From Larix sibirica (lineage: Eukaryota; Streptophyta; Pinopsida; Pinales; Pinaceae): DNA of 14,643 nucleotides. The stretch covers positions 27,550-42,192 of the forward strand of contig NWUY0300021609.1 in assembly GCA_004151065.3 (NCBI GenBank), in the 5' to 3' direction. Positions 8,046-14,643 of this stretch are shown here, piece after piece. The position numbers and the translations under genes were made by a program. The notes beneath the pieces are model-generated. The model worked only from the letters and a program-made list of their open reading frames with translations. It made no database searches and was not told the origin of the DNA. The first letter of the stretch is position 1. The number at the start of each line of letters is the position of its first letter.

Positions 8046-8690
8046 TAAACCACCCTGCCCCTTCAAATTTCATGCATCATGTTTGGAAGTTGAAGATTAT
8101 ATTCAAAGGTTTAAATCTACATTAGAGACCCTATGATGCACAAAATTCCCTATCTGCTACTATTCAATTCTTAAACAATATGAAAGTGATCAAATCCTTG
8201 ACCGTCCCCTGGGATGCAAAGAGAAGGAAGTCCTGGGACTTAGAGCTACGCAATATTGAGAACCGATTGGATTTCTTTCACGAGACTTTTCCTGAAGAAT
8301 TTATACCCCTTGATAAAAAAAGAGACATTGGGGCACTCAAAGCTAGAAGAAGGAACTTGTTACTTGAAGAAGAGGAAGCTATTAGGTTGAAAAGCAGAGA
8401 TATAAGGCACAAAATTTGTGTTGACAATGTAAAATTCCTCCATAACCATTAGAGACACAAAATTAACACAAATTCTTCGTGGAATTTGAAAGATGAGGGA
8501 GGGAGGACGATTATTGTTTTCGAGGAGCTAACCAAAGTGGGAGTGTGTCATTTCAATAATATGTACAAAGAAGATGAGAGAGAATCTATTGAATCTATGA
8601 TGAATTTGATTCTTCATTATCCCTCCATGGTGAGTGAAGAACATAACCTATCTATAAATGAAGATGTCTTATTGGATGAGCTCTTTATAG
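8046..8690 (+). pseudogene. L1 ORF2 linker between endonuclease and RT
   Basis: After the endonuclease the frame continues with PFKFHASCLEVEDYI (8060-8105), the typical start of the linker. Next come a helical, charged stretch with LKARRRNLLLEEEEAIRLKS (about 8336-8397) and the pre-RT region FEELTKVGVCHFNNMYKEDE. The two open pieces, 8180-8452 and 8486-8791, are in the same frame and are separated by stops only. High Glu, Lys and Arg content agrees with a coiled linker. Confidence 0.82.
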
Positions 8691-9560
8691 CTGTGAAGGA
8701 CATGCAAAGTGATAAAATTCCTGGACATGATGGTTTTCCTATTGAGTTTTTTTTCAGGTTTCATGCACTTCTTTCAGGTGGATCTACTTGATGTAATCAA
8801 AGCATCGAGGGTAAGGGGAAGAATTTTAGTTGCATACAATGCAACTTTTGTTTCCCTTATACCAAAATTGGATAGACTGATCTCTATGGAGAACTTCAGA
8901 CCTATATCTATTTGTAACTACATCTATAGATTGATTGCTAATATTATAGAAAACAAGATCACATGCATACTTTCTAGGTAGATATCTGCTAAACAATTCA
9001 CTTTCCTTGAAGGAAGGCGAATAAATGATACTCGGTAGTTATAGCTCAAGAGGTTGTACATTCAATGAAATTGAAGCATCTTCATACTGCTGTTTTTAAA
9101 TTGGATCTACCTAAAGCTTATGATCGGGTCAACTAGACCCTCCTCATATAGGTTCTATTCCAGGTAGGTTTCGATTTTCCCATGGTGAAATGGATCCTCT
9201 CATGTATACAATCTGTCTCTTTTGCGGTGCTCATTAATGAATCTGCCTCATCCTTTTTTCATCCTAAGAGAGGACTGAAACAAGGTTGTCCCCTTGCTCC
9301 ATTGCTCTTTATTTTGATCATGGAGGGTTTGAGTAGAGTTCTTATCAACGCTAGAGCTAATGGATCTCTAAAAGGTATATGGTTAGCTCTATCTATCACT
9401 CATCTAATCTTTGTTGATGACATTCTTCTTTTCTCAGATGGTACACAAAGGGACATAATGAAGATCAAATATATTTTGCAATTATTCTTAGAAGATACAG
9501 GTATGGTATGTAATGTACTCAAGTCTTCAGTATCTTTTATGAATTTGGATCCAACCACAA
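8690..9560 (+). pseudogene. L1 reverse transcriptase domain
   Basis: Family blocks in order are KIPGHDGFPIEFFFRF (fingers, 8715-8762), a frameshift near 8750-8770, then YNATFVSLIPKLDR, ENFRPISICNYIYRLIANII, QFTFLEGRRIND, motif A KLDLPKAYDRV with the catalytic Asp codon at 9104-9106, motif B GLKQGCPLAPLLFILIMEGL (9269-9328), and motif C FVDD at 9410-9421. All three catalytic acidic positions are kept, unlike most of the rest of the element. Stops and a frame change lie between 8979 and 9182. The uninterrupted piece 9182-9709 contains motifs B and C. Comparing motif B and C regions with the minus-strand copy gives roughly 45 percent identity by eye, so the two are different subfamilies. Confidence 0.96.
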
Positions 9561-10450
9561 CTAATTGGATTATTTTACATTATATGATATTTAACAATGG
9601 TCTAGAGTATATGGGCTTCATCACTAAGCCTAATGATTATCAGAGAAAGGACAAGTCCTGGATGATCAACAAAATTGAAGGTAGGTTAAATCTCTGGTGT
9701 AATAAATGATTATCTATAGGTGGTCATCTAGTGATGATAAAATATGTGCTTGAATCTATCCCAATCTACTGGGCATCAACAGCTTATGTCCCTTTGGGGA
9801 TCTTCGAAAATATCAGAAATATTTGCTTCACTTTTCTATGGCATGAGAGTTAGGATAAGAAGCCTTATCCTTGGATTTCCTAGAGGAAGCTCACTATTCC
9901 CAAATATCTTGGGAGATGGGGGTTAGTGTACTTCCCTTGTTTTGCTAGGGATTTGGATGCTAAAGGCATATAGAGACTAGTTAAAGGTGATGGCTTATGC
10001 GTAAAGGTCATACAATAGAAATACATTAATCCTTTATCTATTGAAGACTCACTCAAGAACAAAGAAAAATATATCAAGAATATCTCTAATATGTGGAGAG
10101 CTATGATTAAGGATTGGTTAGCTTATGATATCGATAATGGTAGAAAATTCAGAATCGGTGAAGATCCCTGGATTAGATGCTCTATGGCACATTCTCTTCC
10201 AAAACATATGATTGGCCTGCTGAGGGAAATATGTATTATTTATCTATATAAGATCCAGGATCATCATCAATCTACTCCACTCAGGCAAAGGTGGATGACT
10301 GCTGATGATCTAGGATTTGAGGATGAACACAGGATTGGATGGGATATATATACCAAAGATATTTCAGACAACCATATTCATATTACTGACAAGGAGGACT
10401 CTTTGATATGGACTAGGAATGTTTTTGAGGAACATATCTTCCTAGGTTAG
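9561..10450 (+). pseudogene. L1 ORF2 thumb/connection region
   Basis: One frame, shared with the RT piece before it, carries the whole segment: EYMGFITKPNDYQRKDKSW, LSIGGHLVMIKYVLESIPIY (9710-9769), WISxRKLTIPKYLGRWGL, then MWRAMIKDWLAYDIDNGRKF and RIGEDPWI (10091-10173). GRKFRIGEDPWI is a very common plant L1 block. Six in-frame stops interrupt it at 9707, 9851, 9881, 9971, 10016 and 10448. Several sit where the family has Trp or Gln, as expected from C-to-T decay. No frameshift is needed across about 1.27 kb (9182-10450). Confidence 0.9.
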
Positions 10451-10800
10451 GGTACTTTGTGGCTCGGGAAAAGGAAGACCTTCCTGACCCTAACTAGTGG
10501 ACTCAATTTATATGGAAGATTCAATGTCCTTTAAAGTCTAAATTTTTCTTTTGGTTATCCCTAGCTGGCAAAGTCCCTGTCTGGGCTAAATGAACAAATA
10601 GATGGGTTGTGGGCCTAGTAGATGCCCTTTATGCCTTATGGATTATGAATCTATTAACTATCTCTTTGTTCATTGTCCATATTTGTCTAGTATGTGGACC
10701 TATGCATCATAGTCTTTTGGTATCCAATTTGTTTGGCATGGTGAAGGGCTCGTTGAGGCTTTTTAGGAGTGGATGAATAATGATTTTTTTTTTCAAATTA
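10451..10800 (+). pseudogene. L1 ORF2 zf-RVT zinc-binding segment
   Basis: WKIQCPLKSKFFFWLSLAGK (10520-10579) and VPVWAK lead into a frame change near 10610, after which GPSRCPLCLMDYESINYLFV and HCPY follow (about 10611-10682). This gives C-x2-C and H-x-C, the zinc ligands of the zf-RVT family. Stops at the end of VPVWAK and after WTYAS show decay. The segment after it, with a W-rich block, is badly shifted in frame up to 10980. Confidence 0.88.
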
Positions 10801-10979
10801 TCGAGCTATACCAGTTTTGTTGATTTGGGGAATGTGGTTGGCCATGAACAAGGCCACTTCGAGGATATTATTATTCCTCACATGGTATATGCCTCAAAAA
10901 TTGTGTCCATACTTGAGCATTTTCCTCAATCTTCTTATTGTCCTATGCAAAGAATTATTTTGGAGGAAATCACTGATAA

Positions 10980-11447
10980 AACAAGTTGCTGGTGTTATTT
11001 CATTGGGCCTCACAAGGAATACTTGGCATGGGCGATGCTAGAGGCATTGTCTATCTTACATATAATCATTGTATTAAATTTGTTGCAGGGATTGGGAGGG
11101 CCACTAACAATCAAGTGGTGCTGATGACTATAAAATTAGTCTTGTCTATAACTATATCAAAAGGCATAGACAATCTATAGGTATTTGGAGACTCTCTATT
11201 AGTGATCGATTGGTTAAAGTTGATAAAGCCTCCAAAAAACATCTATCTTAGGCCACTATATGAAGACATTCTCAAATATATGGGCCTTTTTCATACTATC
11301 TCTTTCCTTCATATATGTAGGGAAATAAATATGGAGGCTGACTACTTATCCAAACATTGACTCCAACTTCGGGATGGCTTATGGAAACTTTAGGAAGGAC
11401 AAGAAGAAATGGTCATTGAATCTGCAGAGCCTCCTCTCCCTACTTGA
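10980..11447 (+). pseudogene. RNase H domain of the plus-strand L1
   Basis: The frame starting near 10986 carries the complete domain order: FHWASQGILGMGDARGIVYL, IKFVAGIGRATNNQVVLMTI, then after a TAG at 11178-11180 VFGDSLLVIDWL, then ISFLHICREINMEADYLSK, and a final stop TGATAA at 11445-11450. The family starts FDGAS and has NNQAEL, so the first catalytic Asp has become His and the Glu has become Val. The Asp of GDS and of EAD remain. With two of four acidic residues lost, the enzyme would be inactive even without the stops. Confidence 0.88.
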
Positions 11448-11788
11448 TAACTGGAACAACTGTTTCCTTTTTTCGTTTTTACTATCATAGATGATGACAC
11501 CTTTTTTATTAGCTCTCATTTAGAGACTATTGAGAGATTTTATGTATATAGGTAGTTGGTGAACAAGATATAGATCACAGTTTGTTGGGATGCCTCCCCT
11601 TTTTTATTAGTTGTGGTCATGCACATAGAACATGCTATATTGAATTTGATATCCCCTTTTTTATTAGTTGTGGTCATGCACATAGAACATGCTACGTTGA
11701 ATTTGATATATGTAAGGCTTTTATTCCTATTGAACAATGTAGTTCATTTTTTATATAATGAATTACGTTTTTTTTTCAGGAAAAAAAA
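11448..11788 (+). other. 3' UTR and A tail of the plus-strand L1
   Basis: No coding signal follows the double stop at 11445-11450. The UTR contains a 57-bp tandem duplication and ends with nine T (11768-11776), CAGG and eight A (11781-11788). The A-rich run after 11788 (AAGAGGAAAAAACAAAACAAG) may be part of the tail or flank. Confidence 0.75.
11596..11709 (+). repeat. 57-bp tandem duplication in an L1 3' UTR
   Basis: CCCCTTTTTTATTAGTTGTG and the bases that follow, through GAATTTGATAT, form a unit at 11596-11652 that is repeated at 11653-11709 with two differences (ATA against ACG). A shorter related start, CCTTTTTTATTAG, also occurs at about 11500. Confidence 0.95.
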
Positions 11789-11988
11789 TAAGAGGAAAAA
11801 ACAAAACAAGGATGACATAATATCAAAAGAACAATGTTATGTATATGGTATATTAAAATTTATTTTTAGAATAACATGCTTCTATGGGATCATTATACAT
11901 TAATAATTTTGATTGTATTTGTGAGATTAAATTTTAATGATTGAAGTTTGATGATATTTTTTAGTGGGGAGATGTGACATTCATACAC
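11789..11988. other. AT-rich flank without a recognisable feature
   Basis: This stretch between the L1 tail and the 124-bp duplication shows no gene or repeat that I can name. The open frame covering 11613-11903 runs through the UTR duplication and is not protein-like. Confidence 0.5.
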
Positions 11989-12235
11989 GTTAGTGGAACT
12001 CTAAATGACAAATTGGACTATTGCAATGTTTATTTATCATAATTACAATGTTTATGTATCATAAGCATAAAAACGACGATTAAAGGCCTCTGGCCGGAAT
12101 GTAAATGAACAGGTTAGTGGAACTCTAAATGACAAATTCGACTCTTGCAATGTTTATTTATCATTATTACAATGTTTATGTATCATAAGCATAAAAAGGA
12201 TGATTAAGGCCTTTGGTTGGAATGTAAATGAATAG
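11989..12235. repeat. Two-copy tandem duplication, 124-bp period
   Basis: GTTAGTGGAACTCTAAATGA begins copies at 11989 and 12113. The second copy has one base deleted and about ten substitutions; several fit C-to-T or G-to-A change (for example GGCCGG in copy one against GGTTGG in copy two). Inside each copy CAATGTTTAT(T/G)TATCAT occurs twice, 25 bases apart. I recognise no element. Confidence 0.95.
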
Positions 12236-12754
12236 GTAAAAAAGAATAGTCCATGGCTGGTTCACAGTTTCTATGTACACTTTGATTCTAAATGAAGAGG
12301 AGGTAAGTGCAATAGCAACCGCTAACTAACATAGAACCATTTAAACTACACACTGTATGAGCTTCACAATCAATCTTTAACCTAATTGTACCCAACACAT
12401 TAAGCCAACAAGAATTCTCTTGCTAACTCCATAGAAAAAGTACAACAATAGCCAAACTTACTGGAACCCCATAGTGATCCTTCCTAATTCCTATAATAGA
12501 TATAGGGCCTCAAGAACATGATGACCCTTCATATAAAAGTTGAGGAATACTAGGACCCGCAAATCGATCTTTCCAAGGCGGCTAGGTTGTCTTTGTAACT
12601 ATGAACGTGGTCCTTATGTTTAATTCTTTTAAAGAAATCGTTTATCTCTAAAAGAGCGAAAAAAGAAAATTATTGAAATTTCCATAAATCGTTTTCCCCC
12701 ACACTTTGGTTTCCATCCAACATACTTTGGAGACACATTGTTTTGAACAAATTT
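12236..12754. other. AT-rich stretch without a recognisable gene
   Basis: I see no gene, RNA or mobile element here. There is no open frame of useful length and no similarity to the L1 domains. Confidence 0.55.
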
Positions 12755-12950
12755 ACTTCCAAGATGCCTTGTACATCTATTATACAACTCATTGCAATGC
12801 ATGGTCTACTCAACTACTTGTACGTGTTAAGACTTCAAGCTTTAATATGCCCATTTATTGTAACCATTCCATGGTAAGGTCTACTTAGCTACTTATACCT
12901 ATTAAGACTTCAAACATTCATCTACCCGTTTACTGCAACCATGCCATATT
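12755..12950. repeat. Imperfect tandem repeat, 75-bp period
   Basis: Units starting GGTCTACT(C/T)A at 12803 and 12878 share (A/G)CTACTT(G/A)TAC, TTAAGACTTCAA, CC(C/G)TTTA-TG-AACCAT and CCAT. They differ at perhaps a fifth of positions. The bases at about 12755-12802 (ACTTCCAAGATG to GCATGG) look like the second half of an older third copy. Confidence 0.8.
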
Positions 12951-13080
12951 AAAGTCCCAATGTGCACCCAACACAAGTGTTGACACAGTTGTCAGCTAAT
13001 CATTAATCAACAGATTGTAAGGGAGCCATGATTTTATGAACTTGCAACAATTTTGATGGCCTTTCTCTAAGATAGGAAGG

Positions 13081-13187
13081 GGTTTCATAGCATTTCTTAT
13101 TATCCATTGAATACAAATGTGTGATTTTTTGTAAGACTAGAATAGGTTTCATAGCGTTTCTTATTAGCTAGTGAATACAAATGTGTT
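13081..13187. repeat. Two-copy duplication, 64-bp period
   Basis: GGTTTCATAGC(A/G)TTTCTTATTA is followed by a few variable bases and then TGAATACAAATGTGT. The block is present at 13081-13123 and 13145-13187. The bases between the copies are not clearly related. Confidence 0.9.
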
Positions 13188-14643
13188 GGTATTAATCTTG
13201 GGAAGATGGTGAAAGTTTTCTTAAATTCAAGTTTTGTGTTGACTTGAATTCAATCTATAAATGAGCTTACTCATGCTTGTGATACTCACAAAGGGATCTG
13301 AATGTCCAACATGGCACCTAAGTAATCTCAACAATATATCAATTGCAACTTATTCAATATAGCTCGAATTAATAAATAGGAAGGCAATTCAATCCTATTT
13401 TTAGGTCCTTCAAATGAGAGTGAAAGTAAAGGCAAGAAAGAACAAGTACATAGATTAAAGCTTTGGTTGATTAATCAAAGGGGAAATCTTTTCCTTCTCT
13501 AATAAGAATACTTTGTTTGAAGGATATCGAGGACTGGCGTTCACATCCAGTTTCACTAGGAAAATTTTTAGGAAATGTTTTTGAACTAACTTGATTATGT
13601 AAAATCAAACTAGCATGTGCCTCTTAAGGCGACCGATTAATAATTGTATTTGTCTTATGATTTTAACTCGTTATTCTCTTATTGGTTTCCATTATGGATA
13701 TTTGATTTAACATTGATAACTTAGATCCTTGATTATTGAGTGTAGTGTTGCTTTCCTTTCCTTGAGTCAGGAGTGGTTTGTTAATGGTTTGAATTCAAGC
13801 ATGCAAAATAATTGATTTTCAATCCTCTTCAATTCTATGATTTGGTATGCATCATTGGGTTAAAATCTTCTCCAATTGGTGTGTGGACGACAAGAAATAA
13901 TAATACACTCAATTGCCATCTCATCAATGCTACAAGCATTGAAGGTAATATTCTAAAAGCTAGATTTCCTAAAATTTATTTAAGAAAAGATAAAATTGTT
14001 GGATTTAAGTTAATTTACAAAAGAATTGTTCACATTGTAAGCTAATGTTTTCTTGAAGAATTTGCACATTAGTATAGGCAACAACCTTACCTATTTTGTA
14101 TGCTTAACTTTTTGCAATTGCATTGTATGGATGAAAATGGTAAAAAGAAGGTTGGGAAACTATATAATATTTCTTTTCTAAAATCTTATGTTAAAAACCA
14201 CGCTTTCAATCTATGTCATTTTCAACAACCATGAATATTGCCAGTAATTTTGGAAGTAGAACAACAACAAAACATATCATACAACAACAAAAAGTAGCAT
14301 TCAACACAAAGGATGTTGAGCTTCCACATGTATTATTAAGGAATCATTCCCTTGCAATCTGAAAACAAGAAAACAAAGAGAAACGGGATTCAGACCTTGT
14401 CGATGAAGAAGTAGATGGATTTGTTGCTCAGATCTTTTGGGCATGTGAGGTGACAATTACTCAAAGCTTGAGTAAGGATTGACCAAAGATACGGGTTAAG
14501 GATTGCATGAAGCTAAGGGGGGTCGATGAATAAAGAATGAAATCATGGAAATTTTTAGGGGCTAATCTTAGCCAATGGAATAAATTTAGGGGTTTTAAAT
14601 TTTTAATGGGCTAATTTTTTATTAAACACTCATTAGGTATGAT
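13188..14643. other. AT-rich stretch without a recognisable gene
   Basis: No gene, tRNA or transposon domain is visible to the right edge. The longest frame (13812-14045) begins at TTG and is rich in Ile, Lys and Asn like random AT-rich DNA. Two small inverted structures are present: a nine-base stem AATTCAAGT / ACTTGAATT around a nine-base loop at 13224-13250, and the palindrome TTGATTAATCAA at 13467-13478. Neither is strong enough to call a functional site. Confidence 0.5.

Larger units (their letters stand above)
7676..11788 (+). mobile_element. 5'-truncated L1-type LINE, plus strand
   Basis: About 4.1 kb reads on the plus strand as ORF2 of a plant L1: the last part of the endonuclease, linker, RT, connection, zf-RVT segment, RNase H, 3' UTR and an A run at 11781-11788. 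ORF1 and most of the endonuclease are missing. Frameshifts near 8750, 9030, 10450, 10600 and 10800, and many stops, make it inactive. Most stops can be explained by C-to-T change on one strand or the other. Its 5' edge abuts the 5' edge of the minus-strand L1. It is the longest element in the window. Confidence 0.95.

Noticed and set aside
10780-11124. 114-codon plus-strand frame ending at 11124
   Set aside because: Its first part may carry the frame-shifted W-rich region of L1, but over the RNase H the family motifs lie in another frame (from 10986). It is not a separate gene.
7676-11788. A functional reverse-transcriptase system such as a retron or a domesticated RT
   Set aside because: The domain order, A tail, multiple frameshifts and stops identify decayed plant L1 elements, with no intact open frame and no structured non-coding partner.
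2689-12103. Shared 12-mer GGCCGGAATGTA at 2689 and 12092
   Set aside because: A few exact 12-base matches are expected by chance in a window of this size, and the similarity does not extend.
13224-13478. Hairpin at 13224-13250 and palindrome at 13467-13478 as terminator or binding sites
   Set aside because: Both are short, AT-rich and isolated. Similar structures are expected by chance, and there is no adjacent gene.
14260-14300. ACAACAACAAAA repeats as a reversed SINE tail
   Set aside because: No A or B box could be found on the minus strand at a suitable distance; it is probably simple A/C-rich sequence.

Overview
The window looks like nuclear DNA of a seed plant. It is AT-rich, holds no intact gene, and is dominated by decayed non-LTR retrotransposons of the L1 superfamily. 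These carry the plant-type order endonuclease, reverse transcriptase (RT), zf-RVT zinc-binding segment and C-terminal RNase H. The decay, the tRNA-derived repeats and the many low-copy tandem duplications fit a large, repeat-filled plant genome. A gymnosperm is possible, but the sequence does not prove it. The open frames are short, many of them begin at TTG or GTG, and apart from the retrotransposon pieces none resembles a host protein.

Layout. Positions 1-860 are AT-rich with a diverged direct repeat (1-230) and a 27-bp tandem duplication (518-572). Positions 860-1660 are a patch with many CpG dinucleotides and no recognisable gene. A decayed tRNA-Trp-like sequence lies at 1876-1946. A tRNA-derived SINE lies at 2501-2689, with intact-looking A and B boxes and a 3' tail unit present three times. 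Positions 3031-3900 are the 3' end of a minus-strand L1 (RNase H plus 3' UTR). Positions 4151-7689 are a longer, 5'-truncated minus-strand L1 running from the pre-RT linker to the 3' end. Positions 7676-11788 are a plus-strand L1 of a different subfamily, running from the end of the endonuclease to the 3' end. From 11789 to the right edge the DNA is AT-rich, unannotated, and carries three more tandem duplications (124, 75 and 64 bp periods).

Nothing here works as a pathway. All three L1 copies are dead: they have frameshifts, many in-frame stops and lost RNase H catalytic residues. The longer two meet 5' to 5' at about 7680-7690. All three end with the same kind of signature, a run of 9-10 T, a short C/G-containing spacer and a run of 8-9 A. 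The points most worth a second look are this shared 3' end, the head-to-head junction, the SINE with a triplicated tail, the CpG-retaining patch at 860-1660, and the concentration of short tandem duplications outside the L1 bodies. I did not find a new enzymatic or defence system.
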